A DNA stretch of 64,000 nt from Exiguobacterium sp. RIT594 (GCF_003339585.1 NZ_QPKF01000001.1:1426001-1490000), one strand, 5' to 3'; shown: positions 45,669 through 55,046, counted from the first letter of the stretch. Numbers and translations: made by a program. The notes: generated by a model from the sequence alone, not told the origin.

Positions 45669-45721
45669 GCCTCCCATATCGGGTATTGTTTTATAACAAT
45701 ATCGATTGGGAGGCTTTTTTT
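45669..45721 (+). terminator. Hairpin with T-run that contains the SD of the next gene
   Basis: GCCTCCCA ... TGGGAGGC with an inner TATTGTT-TTAT-AACAATA stem, then seven T and immediately ATG at 45722. GGGAGG (45708-45713) in the 3' arm is the only SD for that ATG (8-base spacer). The same structure can therefore end transcription of htrA and hide the SD. Confidence 0.75.
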
Positions 45722-46969
45722 ATGTATGATTTGATTGGCGTAGGTATCGGACCGATGAATTTAGGCTTAAGTGCCCTGGCTCATCCGACACCTTTACGGA
45801 CATTATTTTTTGATGAAAGCGAACAATTTTCCTGGCATCCCGGGATGATGATTAAGGATTCAATGATGCAGACGAGCTTCATTTCCGATCTCGTCACACT
45901 GGCTGATCCGACCAGTCCTTTTACGTATCTCAACTACTTACGATCCATCAACCGGTTGCATACGTTTTATTTTTATGAAAAACTACTTATTTCCCGACAA
46001 GAATATAATGCGTACTTGAAATGGGTTTCAACACAGCTCGACGATTTACATTTTTCGACCCGTGTCATCGACATCCAGGATACAGGTGACAGTTACGAAG
46101 TGTTGGTGGAAGAAGTCGCCACCGGTAAACGGACGACTTATGAAACACGCAACGTCGTGCTTGGAACCGGTTCAAAACCGTCGATTCCGGAGAGCTTCGA
46201 TAAAGGTGTCATTCATAACACCCAATACGTCATGGAAAAAGAGAGCATCCTGCAACAGGATAAAGTGAGTATCGTCGGTTCCGGTCAAAGTGCCGCCGAA
46301 ATCTTCCTTGACCTGTTAACGAGTGATCGGAAAGAGACCTTCGAACTCGAGTGGATTTCCCGGTCGACGATTTTTGAAACACTCGAGACCGGCAAACTGG
46401 GTGAAGAAATCTTCTCTCCGAGTTACGTCCGTTATTTCAACAGTCTGCCGTTAGCTGTCAGACAAGAAGCGGTTTCGAAATTCGCCCGGTCCCAAAACGG
46501 GATCAGTCCGGAAACCTTACAAGCCATTTATGAACATCTGTATGATTTATCAAATGAAGAACAGAATCGCGTAAAGATTCGTGCCAATCTGGAAGTCGAC
46601 CAGATTTCATATGATTCGGACTTCACGATTACAATGCGGCATACCGAGCTGAATGATCAGCGGACGTCAACAACCGGTGCTGTCGTTGCTGCGACCGGCT
46701 TCGTCCCGTCTCTCCCCCGCTTCATCAACCGGCTCGATATCGCGTTTGAAGAGGAACAGGCCTGGAAGGTCGATGCTAACTACCGGATCAGCCGAACCGT
46801 TTCGGCGAATCATCATTTGTATGCGACGACGAACCTCGAACTGTCACACGGTCCGGCAGCTGATAACCTCGGCATGTCCGTTTCACGCAACCAACTCATT
46901 TTAAATGATGTCGCCGGTAAAGAATTGTATCCGGTCGAACAGCATGCCACCTTCACGACGTTTGACTGA
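45722..46969 (+). CDS. Lysine/ornithine N-monooxygenase family protein (IucD/SidA-like)
   Basis: 415 residues. FAD motif LIGVGIGPMNLGLSAL at the N-terminus, substrate-binding WHPGMMIKDSMMQTSFISDLVT, NADPH motif IVGSGQSAAEIFLDLL near residue 190 and ATGF near residue 325 are all in the order of IucD, PvdA and SidA. These hydroxylate the side-chain amine of lysine or ornithine for hydroxamate siderophores. No acetyltransferase, NIS synthetase or NRPS gene is near, so it acts with genes elsewhere or has another role. The start follows a terminator-like hairpin. Confidence 0.87.
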   Translation: MYDLIGVGIGPMNLGLSALAHPTPLRTLFFDESEQFSWHPGMMIKDSMMQTSFISDLVTLADPTSPFTYLNYLRSINRLHTFYFYEKLLISRQEYNAYLKWVSTQLDDLHFSTRVIDIQDTGDSYEVLVEEVATGKRTTYETRNVVLGTGSKPSIPESFDKGVIHNTQYVMEKESILQQDKVSIVGSGQSAAEIFLDLLTSDRKETFELEWISRSTIFETLETGKLGEEIFSPSYVRYFNSLPLAVRQEAVSKFARSQNGISPETLQAIYEHLYDLSNEEQNRVKIRANLEVDQISYDSDFTITMRHTELNDQRTSTTGAVVAATGFVPSLPRFINRLDIAFEEEQAWKVDANYRISRTVSANHHLYATTNLELSHGPAADNLGMSVSRNQLILNDVAGKELYPVEQHATFTTFD

Positions 46970-46983
46970 TCATCGGACAAAAC

Positions 46984-47025
46984 AAGAGATCCTTGGCAAC
47001 TTGGCTGAGGATCTCTTTCGTTTGT
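46984..47025. terminator. Bidirectional terminator
   Basis: AAGAGATCCT ... AGGATCTCTT stem between the hydroxylase gene and the converging DUF4003 gene. Confidence 0.8.
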
Positions 47026-47029
47026 TTTC

Positions 47030-47890
47030 TTACGGTTTTTTCGTCAGCTCGAGCGTCGCTAAAATCAGTAAGGCCGACTGTAGACGACTTTTGCCGCTTT
47101 TCGCGAGCAACAGATGAAACGCAATCAACCAATTGACCTCATCTGAAAAGCGGTTGCGGGACCGCTCCCGGTCGACGACACGCGTCACATAAATCATATC
47201 GACCCGTTCGGTCGTCTCAAGCAATGCCAGTAACGGAAAAATCCGATCCCAAATCCGGAGCTCCCGTTCTTCCATCATTTCGCACCAGGCTTGAATCCGC
47301 TTTTTTTGACTATCGATCGATTTCGATGCGGCTAAAATTTGGGCCGTCATCAACCGTTCGCTTGAAGGTTTCATCCATCGTTCCAACCACCGTTCGGCTT
47401 GTTCGACCGTTTCGATGAATCGTTCCGGAAGGTTTTCCCCTTCCATGAGCGTCGATGTCACCACATATTGCTTCGCCAGATTGAGGACAGGACGTGTCTG
47501 TCGCAGTTGTTCTACGATCGGAAAGGCGTCGATTCCCTGTTCACGGTTTAAGACTTCACCGAGTGCAAAGAACGGTCGGACTGCCTTTTCTTTAATAAAG
47601 CGTCGTTTGATGTGGCGCTCCGCCTCAATGACCCGTTCGAGCAATCGCTCCGGTTCAGGACTGTTTAACTGGATATGTGAGATCAAGAGCGGCGTGTACC
47701 GGCTGCGTAATGCTGAAAACCGGGTCGTTTTTTGTTTGACGATCTGCATCATCCGATCAAACGCGGTTTTGTCAAAGACTGTATCATGAATCGTATAAGA
47801 TAAGGCAAAAAAACGGTGGAAATCATGTGAAGATTCCCCATGTAACGTCGAATACGTCTCATTATAGTTTTCACAAAACAAACCATACAT
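47030..47890 (-). CDS. DUF4003-type protein
   Basis: 286 residues, soluble and helical. ENYNETYSTLHGESSHDFHRFFALSY near the start, FDKTAFDRMMQIVKQKTTRFSALRSRYTPLL and the ALLILATLEL end resemble DUF4003 proteins of Bacilli, whose function is unknown. Start ATG at 47890 with GGGAGG 8 bases upstream. Single-gene unit. Confidence 0.7.
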   Translation of the reverse strand: MYGLFCENYNETYSTLHGESSHDFHRFFALSYTIHDTVFDKTAFDRMMQIVKQKTTRFSALRSRYTPLLISHIQLNSPEPERLLERVIEAERHIKRRFIKEKAVRPFFALGEVLNREQGIDAFPIVEQLRQTRPVLNLAKQYVVTSTLMEGENLPERFIETVEQAERWLERWMKPSSERLMTAQILAASKSIDSQKKRIQAWCEMMEERELRIWDRIFPLLALLETTERVDMIYVTRVVDRERSRNRFSDEVNWLIAFHLLLAKSGKSRLQSALLILATLELTKKP

Positions 47891-47972
47891 CTTCCCGTCC
47901 TCCCTTCTCTTATATGTTCCCGGTTCTTGTGAAATCATTCCGCCTTTCTTCCACGCTAATGAAAAAGACGAC

Positions 47973-48020
47973 AAAACCGGAAGCCATGATCATCCTGATG
48001 ATGAGTTGACTTCCGGTTTT
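47973..48020 (-). terminator. Terminator of the ABC exporter gene
   Basis: AAAACCGGAAG ... CTTCCGGTTTT, 11-base stem with a 26-base loop. Confidence 0.7.
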
Positions 48021-48021
48021 A

Positions 48022-49734
48022 TCAAACGCGTTGCCGGTCAAGGAGTCGTGCGAAATATCCTCCGTTTTCGACCAGTTCTTCATGTGTCCCGTCTTCGACG
48101 ATTCCGTCTTTCGTCACGACCAGAATACGGTCTGCTTGGCGAATCGTCGCCAGACGGTGCGCGATGATCAGCGTTGTCCGATTTTTCGATAATTCAGCAA
48201 GCGATTCCTGGATGATGGCTTCCGTCTCGGTATCGAGGGCCGACGTCGCTTCATCCAAAATCAGGATTGGTGGATTTTTGAGGAACATCCGTGCAATCGC
48301 CAGCCGTTGTTTCTGCCCGCCGGACAGCTTCAGTCCCCGCTCCCCGATTTCCGTATCGTATCCGTCCGGTAAATCGGCAATCATCTGTCCGAGGTGCGCC
48401 CGTTCCGCCGCTTCCACGATGTCAGCACGATCGGCTGACAAATCGCCGTACGCAATATTGTCAGCAATCGTCCCCGAAAACAGGAAGACATCCTGTTGCA
48501 CGATGCCGATTTGTTGCCGGAGCGATGCTTTCGTCATCTGTCGGATATCGATCCCGTCAATCGTAATGGCACCGTCCGTGACGTCATAAAACCGCGGAAT
48601 CAACGAACAAATCGTCGTCTTCCCGGCACCCGACGTCCCGACGAAGGCAATCGTCTGTCCCGGTTCCACGGACAGGCTGATGTCTTTTAAAATCAACCGT
48701 TCGGCTTCATAACCGAAGCTGACGTCATCAAACCGAATCGCGCCGCGTAACGTCGAGACGTGAATGGCGTCCGGAGCATCCTTCAGTTCTTCATCATGAT
48801 CAATCATTTCTAGAAAACGTTTGAAGCCCGCCATTCCTTTCGGATACAGTTCCAAGAGTGCTGTAATCTTATCAATCGGTTTCAATAAGATGTTCATATA
48901 GAGAATAAAACCGACGAGTTCGCCATAACTGAGTTTTTTTGTATAGCTGAGATAAGCTCCGACGACGAGGACAGCGAGCGTCATCAGACGTGTCGTCAGA
49001 TAAATCCCGGACAAACTCGTACTCATCACTTTGTAGGCATTGATCTTCGACTGCCGGAACGTCGCATTATCTTTTTCGAACCGTGCGACTTCATGGGCTT
49101 CATTCGTAAACGATTGGACGACACGAATGCCGGAGACACTGTCCTCAACCCGCGAATTGACTTCGGCAATGTTGCCGTACATCCGGTCCCACGACCGGTT
49201 CATCCGGACGTTGGCATAACTAATCAGCCAGATCAGGAATGGGACGGCAATGATCGTCACTAGTGCAAGCGGTACATTGATCGTCATCATGATCGAAAAG
49301 GCACCGAGCAGTGTCATGACGGCAATGAAGGCATCTTCCGGGCCATGGTGAGCCAGTTCACCGATATCAAACAAATCGTTCGTGATCCGGCTCATGATAT
49401 GCCCGGTTTTCGTATTGTCAAAAAAACGAAACGACTGTTTTTGAACATGACCAAATAATTGCCGCCGCATATCGGTCTCGATATTGATGCCGAGCTTATG
49501 CCCGAAGTAGTTGACGACGAACTGCATCAGCGTACTGATGACATACAAGCCGAGTAATCCGACACTGACGAGAATGATCCAGTTTAACTCACCGTCCGGT
49601 AACAGTGAATCGATGAACCATTTGACAGCAAGCGGAAAAGCGAGCTCGAGCAGACCGACGAACAATGCGGACGAAAAATCAAGCCAAAACAACCGTTTGT
49701 GCGGTATGTAATACTGATAAAACCGTTTTAACAT
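48022..49734 (-). CDS. ABC multidrug/lipid exporter, YwjA-like half-transporter
   Basis: 570 residues: membrane domain (about 1-320) with INIETDMRRQLFGHVQKQSFRFFDNTKTGHIMSRITNDL, then NBD with Walker A GTSGAGKTT, signature LSGGQKQR, Walker B LILDEATSALD with catalytic Glu, and His in IAHRLATI. All motifs are canonical, so a homodimer is expected. It is closest in memory to B. subtilis YwjA (MsbA-like). Substrate unknown. Single gene. Confidence 0.9.
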   Translation of the reverse strand: MLKRFYQYYIPHKRLFWLDFSSALFVGLLELAFPLAVKWFIDSLLPDGELNWIILVSVGLLGLYVISTLMQFVVNYFGHKLGINIETDMRRQLFGHVQKQSFRFFDNTKTGHIMSRITNDLFDIGELAHHGPEDAFIAVMTLLGAFSIMMTINVPLALVTIIAVPFLIWLISYANVRMNRSWDRMYGNIAEVNSRVEDSVSGIRVVQSFTNEAHEVARFEKDNATFRQSKINAYKVMSTSLSGIYLTTRLMTLAVLVVGAYLSYTKKLSYGELVGFILYMNILLKPIDKITALLELYPKGMAGFKRFLEMIDHDEELKDAPDAIHVSTLRGAIRFDDVSFGYEAERLILKDISLSVEPGQTIAFVGTSGAGKTTICSLIPRFYDVTDGAITIDGIDIRQMTKASLRQQIGIVQQDVFLFSGTIADNIAYGDLSADRADIVEAAERAHLGQMIADLPDGYDTEIGERGLKLSGGQKQRLAIARMFLKNPPILILDEATSALDTETEAIIQESLAELSKNRTTLIIAHRLATIRQADRILVVTKDGIVEDGTHEELVENGGYFARLLDRQRV

Positions 49735-49950
49735 GCGAGTCCTCCTTTCAAATTATCTTTAGTGTACAGGATTACTGAAAATAATTCTCGTTTACAAAAC
49801 TTCTGTCTTTTTTTGAAAATGAATCGAATTTCTTTCTCAAAAAATATATTTTAAAATCAGGTGAATCCCTATCTTCTTATGACAAAATGGTAACAATGAT
49901 TCGATGTACCATCGAACAAGACTCACTATTTTGGAAGGGAGCCACACTAC

Positions 49951-51393
49951 GTGAAAAAGACTTTTCTCACTTTGACGACACTTGCGCTGATCAGCTCAGC
50001 CACCGGCGTCGAAGCTGCATCAACGACACTCATCTTGACAGACAACGTCAACATCCGGACTGCTGCCACTACTTCCGCTCCTGTCATCACCACACTTAAA
50101 AAAGGAACGACGGTCACTGCAGTCAAGAAGACCGGATCCTGGTACGAAATTCGTCATCAATCGAAAAAAGCTTTCATTACAGCCGCTTACGTCAAAACCG
50201 TTCCAGCAAAAGCACCGACAACCACGACCTACATAACGAACACCTCATCCGTCAACGTACGCGAGAAAGCAACGACCACTTCGAAATCGCTTGGTAAACT
50301 TGCGAAGAATGTCAGTCTTTCCGTTAAAAAGAAAACCGGTGAATGGTACGAAATCAATTACAAAAACAAGTCCGCCTATGTCCATACGACACTCGTCACA
50401 GCTAAAACATCGACAGTGACGACAGGATCAAAACCTCCGGTCACGAAGCCGGTCACACCGCCTGTTTCCACTGCCGTCAAAGCAGTCGATTCGTCCAAAC
50501 AATATGAAGTCAATGCAAAAGAAGGGTTAAATGCCCGTCTGTCCGCGTCAACGACCGCTAAAATTTACAAGACGTTAGCACACAAAACGGTTTTAAAAGT
50601 AACTGGATCGCTTGATAAATGGTATCAAATCCAGCTCGATGGAAAAGACCTGTACGTCGCCTCGAGTTATGTTTCAGCGACGGCTAAGGATGCACCACCG
50701 CCTACACCTTCGACACCGGGTGTCTCGGTCACACCAGTCGATCAATCGAAGACGTATAAAGTCGATGCACCGACCGGCTTAAATGTCCGGACTGCTCCAT
50801 CGACGGCATCGACGGTCTTTACGCAACTGGCACACGGATCCACCGTTCAAGTCTCCGGTGAAACGACGGGAGCATCTGCTGGCTGGTATCAGATTAAAAT
50901 CGGCACTGCGTATTACTACGTCGCCAAAACGTACATTACGACAGGATCCGTCACGGCGCCGGTGACACCACCCGTCACGCCGCCAACGACGACGATTCCG
51001 GCGTCCGGCATCATGGAAAAAGCAATCTCAATCGGACAACAATATCTCGGTACTCCGTACGTTTGGGGCTCAAGCAGTCCCGTTAACGGTGGTTTTGATT
51101 GCTCCGGCTTCATCAATTATGCGTTGAATACGGCCGGCTACAAAGTAGCCCGGACGAACGTCAACGGTTACTGGAACAATGATGGCTACCTTGGTCAAAA
51201 GTTATCGAAATTACGCCAACCGGTCCGCGGCGACATCATTTTCTTCGAAAATACGTATGCAGCTGGTCCGACTCACATTGGCATCATGTTGAACAATGAT
51301 CAGTTCATTCATGCCAATACACCGTCACTCGGGATCAGTCGTCTGTCCGAGCGCTACTGGACACAAAAATTACTTGGTTTTAAAGCACTTTAA
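49951..51393 (+). CDS. Secreted peptidoglycan endopeptidase: four SH3b domains and NlpC/P60
   Basis: 480 residues. Signal peptide 1-23 (cut after VEA). SH3b repeats at about 25-82, 92-150, 182-244 and 262-328, separated by Thr/Pro-rich linkers, bind the wall. The C-terminal NlpC/P60 domain has the nucleophile Cys384 (GGFDCSGFINYAL), His in GPTHIGIML and a third polar His in QFIHANTPS. It cleaves D-Glu-meso-DAP-type peptide bonds in known relatives. GTG start with GAAGGGAG 9-10 bases upstream. Confidence 0.93.
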   Translation: MKKTFLTLTTLALISSATGVEAASTTLILTDNVNIRTAATTSAPVITTLKKGTTVTAVKKTGSWYEIRHQSKKAFITAAYVKTVPAKAPTTTTYITNTSSVNVREKATTTSKSLGKLAKNVSLSVKKKTGEWYEINYKNKSAYVHTTLVTAKTSTVTTGSKPPVTKPVTPPVSTAVKAVDSSKQYEVNAKEGLNARLSASTTAKIYKTLAHKTVLKVTGSLDKWYQIQLDGKDLYVASSYVSATAKDAPPPTPSTPGVSVTPVDQSKTYKVDAPTGLNVRTAPSTASTVFTQLAHGSTVQVSGETTGASAGWYQIKIGTAYYYVAKTYITTGSVTAPVTPPVTPPTTTIPASGIMEKAISIGQQYLGTPYVWGSSSPVNGGFDCSGFINYALNTAGYKVARTNVNGYWNNDGYLGQKLSKLRQPVRGDIIFFENTYAAGPTHIGIMLNNDQFIHANTPSLGISRLSERYWTQKLLGFKAL

Positions 51394-51396
51394 TCC

Positions 51397-51440
51397 AACA
51401 GGACCAATCGGGATGATACCCGGTTGGTCCTGTTTTTTTA
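51397..51440. terminator. Bidirectional terminator
   Basis: AACAGGACCAA-CGGG ... CCCG-TTGGTCCTGTT plus seven T, between the NlpC gene and the converging XRE gene. Confidence 0.9.
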
Positions 51441-52625
51441 CGTTAATGTCGCCAAGGTTTGTTCAATTTTTTGTTTAAAATGACCGGGTGACAGTTGTGT
51501 TGTCAATTCTTCCACTTCTGCTTGACGGTCCAATCCAACTCCGGCTTGCATCGCAAACGCGAGCGCATATAACATCATCGCGTGATCGTACTCACCACCG
51601 GCCCGCCATAAGTGGGCATTCCTCCAAATTTTAGAAACGGCGCTTGGCAGGTCAAAGGTCAGTTCCTCTTTTGAATCATTCCATAAACAAAGGTAGACTT
51701 CGAAATACCCGATGTAATGAAGACAGGCTTCAATCTCGACTTCGATCAGCCGTTCCCGTGCCTCACGAATCCCGGCATAATCCTCACGGTGGACCGCAAT
51801 GGATCCTTTCGTCAAGTCGACAAGGATTTGATCAAGTGCCGTTGCTTCCGTGAATAAAAAGAAATGCCGTAATTTTTCGAGTTCGAATTCCGCCGCTTCA
51901 TAGTCCTCTTCTAAACTTAAAAACAAGGCGAGCAGCCGGTGGTAGTTACTGACATCACTGTAGACACCCTTTTCCCGCATATAGCGAATCCCTTCCCGCA
52001 AGAAAACAATCGATTGACTCCAGTTATCATTGATCACACTGGCACGAATCGCCTGTAGCATTTGATAGTCCAAAAACGTTTCATGCGCGAGCGGGACATC
52101 CTGAAAAATCATCATCCCGTCAATCTTTCGGTAGGCTTCTTCATAACGGCGCAGAAAAAACAAAAAATAAACTTTTGAAATCTGTACTTTAATCTGTTCA
52201 TCCCGTAATCCGAGTTGTTGGAATACATCCTCCGCCAAATCGAAGTAATGTAAGCCTTTTTCCGTATCCGAAAAACGTAAAGCACTTCCGTATTCGTAAT
52301 AAATTTGCCCTTGCCAGTAAGAATTGATGGCGGGCTCTAAATACGGCTCAAGCATCGTCGCAATTTGTCCTTCCGCATAATAACCGCTTGCGGTCGAATT
52401 GATTTTTTCAATCATTTGCTTCATTTCGACGGCACGCGGATCAATCAATAACGCGTCGATGGAGACATGTAGACGATGGGCAATCGCCTGTAAAGCCGGT
52501 AAAGACGGTGTCGCCTTTTCGTTCTCGATCATACTGAGCATCGACTTCGTCATGATGCCGTCTGCGACATCCGACTGTGTTAATTTTTTCGCTTTCCGTA
52601 AACTTTTAATGCGTTGTCCAAGCAT
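51438..52625 (-). CDS. XRE-family regulator with TPR-like C-terminal domain
   Basis: 395 residues. Helix-turn-helix at 1-60 (LGQRIKSLRKAKKLTQSDVADGIMTKSMLSMIENEKATPSLPALQAIA), then a long helical TPR-like region, as in RRNPP-type (PlcR/Rap-like) peptide-responsive regulators. Single cysteine-poor soluble protein. It is divergent from an MFS exporter, with two palindromes in the shared promoter. A peptide ligand is possible but no signal-peptide gene is seen beside it. Confidence 0.85.
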   Translation of the reverse strand: MLGQRIKSLRKAKKLTQSDVADGIMTKSMLSMIENEKATPSLPALQAIAHRLHVSIDALLIDPRAVEMKQMIEKINSTASGYYAEGQIATMLEPYLEPAINSYWQGQIYYEYGSALRFSDTEKGLHYFDLAEDVFQQLGLRDEQIKVQISKVYFLFFLRRYEEAYRKIDGMMIFQDVPLAHETFLDYQMLQAIRASVINDNWSQSIVFLREGIRYMREKGVYSDVSNYHRLLALFLSLEEDYEAAEFELEKLRHFFLFTEATALDQILVDLTKGSIAVHREDYAGIREARERLIEVEIEACLHYIGYFEVYLCLWNDSKEELTFDLPSAVSKIWRNAHLWRAGGEYDHAMMLYALAFAMQAGVGLDRQAEVEELTTQLSPGHFKQKIEQTLATLT

Positions 52626-52652
52626 CGATTAGTACCTCTCTCTATCAATTAA

Positions 52653-52669
52653 GTTCAATTAAATTTAAC
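52653..52669. promoter_or_regulatory. Operator copy 1 (XRE regulator proximal)
   Basis: GTTCAATTAAATTTAAC, palindrome with one mismatch, near the regulator's own start. Confidence 0.65.
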
Positions 52670-52713
52670 TTTTACATTTACAATTCTTCCCTGCTCCTCT
52701 AGTATAAAGGAAA

Positions 52714-52730
52714 GTTCAATTAAATTGAAC
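52714..52730. promoter_or_regulatory. Operator copy 2 (MFS proximal)
   Basis: GTTCAATTAAATTGAAC, perfect palindrome with 8-base arms, directly before the SD of the MFS gene and 61 bases centre-to-centre from copy 1. Confidence 0.7.
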
Positions 52731-52747
52731 AAAAAGGAGGGTTTATG

Positions 52748-54016
52748 ATGTCGAAAAATTTACAACGTCTGTTATTCGGTAAGTTTTGTTCGTTGTTCGC
52801 CGCCAGTCTGTTTACGTTCGTCGCCGGTCTGACCGTTTTACGGGAAACCTCATCCGGGCTTCAATTCGCACTTGTCTTACTCGCCGGGACACTGCCGCGG
52901 ATTCTGTTATCCCCCGTTGCCGGTGTTCTGTCTGATCGTTGGAACCGGAAAAAAATCATCGTCACGACCGAAGCATCAAGTGCCTTCATACTTGCCGTAT
53001 TTGCAGGTTACGCGACCTTTTTTCCTGTCCAGACGATGCATTACATGATTGTCAGCGCCCTGTTGACTGCTCTTTCAACCTTCCTTTCCGTCACTTTGAT
53101 GAGTTCGTTGACACGATTGCTTGATGATGCGGAACTACAGCGTGGTAATTCCCTCATTTCAAGTATCAGTTCTCTTTCCTCAATCGTTGCTCCGATGCTC
53201 GCTGGTTTCCTGTTAGCCTTTGCACCGATCCACCTCTTCACCCTCTTACCGTTTAGCTTGTTTTCACTCGCCGCACTTTGGAACATGCGGCTGACGTTCC
53301 GGGCCATTCCTTCTGCCGGTGAAGAAAGCTCACCTTCATTTTGGACAGACTTTCAATCAGGTTACCGCTATTTATTTAAGCAACGTGTCCTGACGACACT
53401 CATCTTGATGGCACTTGTCTTGAATTTCTTTTTCATTGCATTGGAAGTCATCTATCCGATTATCCTGCTCGACCGCCTTACCTTCACCGCCTTCCAATTC
53501 GGAACAATTGAAGCCGCTTTAGGTACGGGTTTGTTGCTCAGCTCCCTGATGCTTGCTCTGCCTCGTTTTACGATCAAGCGTCCGTTGGTGACATTGTTTC
53601 AGTCGATTGCTTTAGTCGGCATGCTGTTTCTTTCACCAGTATTACCGTTACTCGACGTTATTCCATCAAACTGGACGTTCGGTTATTTTTTCGTTTTCTC
53701 TTTCATCGTCGGATTTATCCTCCTCCGGGCAAACATTCCGATTCAACTCCTCGTCCAGCGTCAAACAGACCCTGCTTACTTAGGACGGGTCATCGGTGTC
53801 ATGGAATCCCTTGCGATGGGCATCATTCCACTCGGTATGTTGTTATTCGGCTTCTTAAGTGATCACGTTTCCCTCACTCTGATTCTCGGAATCAGTTCAT
53901 TCGGTTTACTCGTGACCGTCAGTATCGGATTCTTCCACTTGCGGCACGATATCAAAATGGAACGCTTACCGGAAAACCAGCTTAAAACAGAAAAAACGTC
54001 CACCTCAGCGAGCTGA
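52748..54016 (+). CDS. MFS exporter (MFS_3 / Mef-like)
   Basis: 422 residues with about 12 membrane segments. GVLSDRWNRKKIIV is motif A between helices 2 and 3; LGRVIGVMESLAMGIIPLG near residue 345 is typical of the MFS_3 (macrolide efflux-like) branch. AAGGAGG is 7 bases before the ATG at 52748 (an ATG at 52745 is 4 bases away). It is probably repressed by the divergent XRE-TPR regulator. Substrate unknown. Confidence 0.87.
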   Translation: MSKNLQRLLFGKFCSLFAASLFTFVAGLTVLRETSSGLQFALVLLAGTLPRILLSPVAGVLSDRWNRKKIIVTTEASSAFILAVFAGYATFFPVQTMHYMIVSALLTALSTFLSVTLMSSLTRLLDDAELQRGNSLISSISSLSSIVAPMLAGFLLAFAPIHLFTLLPFSLFSLAALWNMRLTFRAIPSAGEESSPSFWTDFQSGYRYLFKQRVLTTLILMALVLNFFFIALEVIYPIILLDRLTFTAFQFGTIEAALGTGLLLSSLMLALPRFTIKRPLVTLFQSIALVGMLFLSPVLPLLDVIPSNWTFGYFFVFSFIVGFILLRANIPIQLLVQRQTDPAYLGRVIGVMESLAMGIIPLGMLLFGFLSDHVSLTLILGISSFGLLVTVSIGFFHLRHDIKMERLPENQLKTEKTSTSAS

Positions 54017-54030
54017 GATGAACGTTTTGA
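53992..54030. terminator. Bidirectional terminator overlapping the MFS 3' end
   Basis: AAAACGT-CA-CTCAGC ... GCTGAG-TG-ACGTTTT stem covering the last codons of the MFS gene. Confidence 0.8.
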
Positions 54031-54035
54031 TAGAC

Positions 54036-55046
54036 TTAAACCGTCGCTTTGACTGCATCCATAATCAGACGGAGTGATTGTTGTTTCGCGTCCTTGTCGG
54101 CAATCATCGAAGCAATCATCACTTCATCTGTTCCGTACGAATCTGCCAGATTTTGCAACTGACGCGCGACATCTTCCGGATTTCCGACGATCATCCGTTT
54201 CCGGTTTTCGGCGATCCGGAACTGATCCTGGAACGAGTACTGGTAAGCCGCCGCTTCTTCCGGAGTCGGCGTGCCTGTTGACGAGACACCTTTCTCAAGC
54301 AGGAGCAATGACAAATCAAGACTCGAAGCCAATCGTTCCGCTTCTTCCGTTGTCTCGGCACATGTCACGAAAATCGAGACGAGTGTCTGCGGTGTCGCGT
54401 TGAATGACGTCGCCATGAAGTTATGACGGTAATAATCCATCACTTCCTGACCACCCTGTCCGTTGATGAAGTGGGCAAACGCGAAACCAAATCCGCGCTG
54501 CGCCGCATTCAAGGCGCTGCCGCCGCTTGACCCGAGCAACCAGGCTTCCGGTGTCGTATCGACTTCCGGTGTTGCAACGAGTCCTGCAAACCGGTGATCA
54601 GCCGGTGCCCCGTCGGATAAATAATCTACGAGATCATCGAGTTGAGCGCCGTAGTCGGCTCCGCCGAACCGCGGTGACGATCCTTCCTGAAGGGCACGTG
54701 TCGCGAGCGGCATGCCGCCCGGTGCACGACCGAGTCCTAAATCAATCCGGTTCGGTGCCAGTCCTTCGAGGACACGGAAGTTTTCCGCGACTTTATACGG
54801 ACTGTAATGCGGTAACATGACGCCCCCTGAACCGAGACGAATCTGTTTTGTGACGGCTGCCATGTAGGCGATCAAAACTTCCGGACTTGATCCGGCAAGC
54901 GTCTTCGCAAAGTGGTGTTCCGACACCCATAACCGCGTATAACCGAGCTCATCGGCAATCTTCGCCAGTTCAACCGTTTCATGTAAGGCTTCTGACGGCG
55001 TCTGTCCTTTTGAGACCGGCGACTGATCTAAAATACTTAATTTCAT
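54036..55046 (-). CDS. LLM-class flavin-dependent oxidoreductase
   Basis: 336 residues, bacterial luciferase-like TIM barrel. It starts LSILDQSPVSKGQTPSEAL, with LWVSEHHFAKTLAGSSPEVL and IRLGSGGVMLPHYSPYKVAENFRVLEGLAPNRIDLGLGRAPGG, the standard sequence of the alkanal monooxygenase-like subgroup 1 (B. subtilis YceB/YwcH type). It uses FMNH2 and oxygen; the substrate is unknown. GGGGAGAG precedes the ATG by 8 bases. Monocistronic. Confidence 0.9.
   Translation of the reverse strand: MKLSILDQSPVSKGQTPSEALHETVELAKIADELGYTRLWVSEHHFAKTLAGSSPEVLIAYMAAVTKQIRLGSGGVMLPHYSPYKVAENFRVLEGLAPNRIDLGLGRAPGGMPLATRALQEGSSPRFGGADYGAQLDDLVDYLSDGAPADHRFAGLVATPEVDTTPEAWLLGSSGGSALNAAQRGFGFAFAHFINGQGGQEVMDYYRHNFMATSFNATPQTLVSIFVTCAETTEEAERLASSLDLSLLLLEKGVSSTGTPTPEEAAAYQYSFQDQFRIAENRKRMIVGNPEDVARQLQNLADSYGTDEVMIASMIADKDAKQQSLRLIMDAVKATV

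Noticed and set aside
45620-45721. Fur box before the N-hydroxylase gene
   Set aside because: The TATTGTT-TTAT-AACAATA dyad is part of the hairpin stem and does not fit the TGATAAT-N-ATTATCA pattern.
47827-48009. Small plus-strand frame between DUF4003 and the ABC exporter
   Set aside because: It overlaps the minus-strand start region and the terminator, and lacks an SD.
50200-51000. Repeated Thr/Pro-rich stretches considered as DNA repeats
   Set aside because: They are linkers between SH3b domains within one coding frame.
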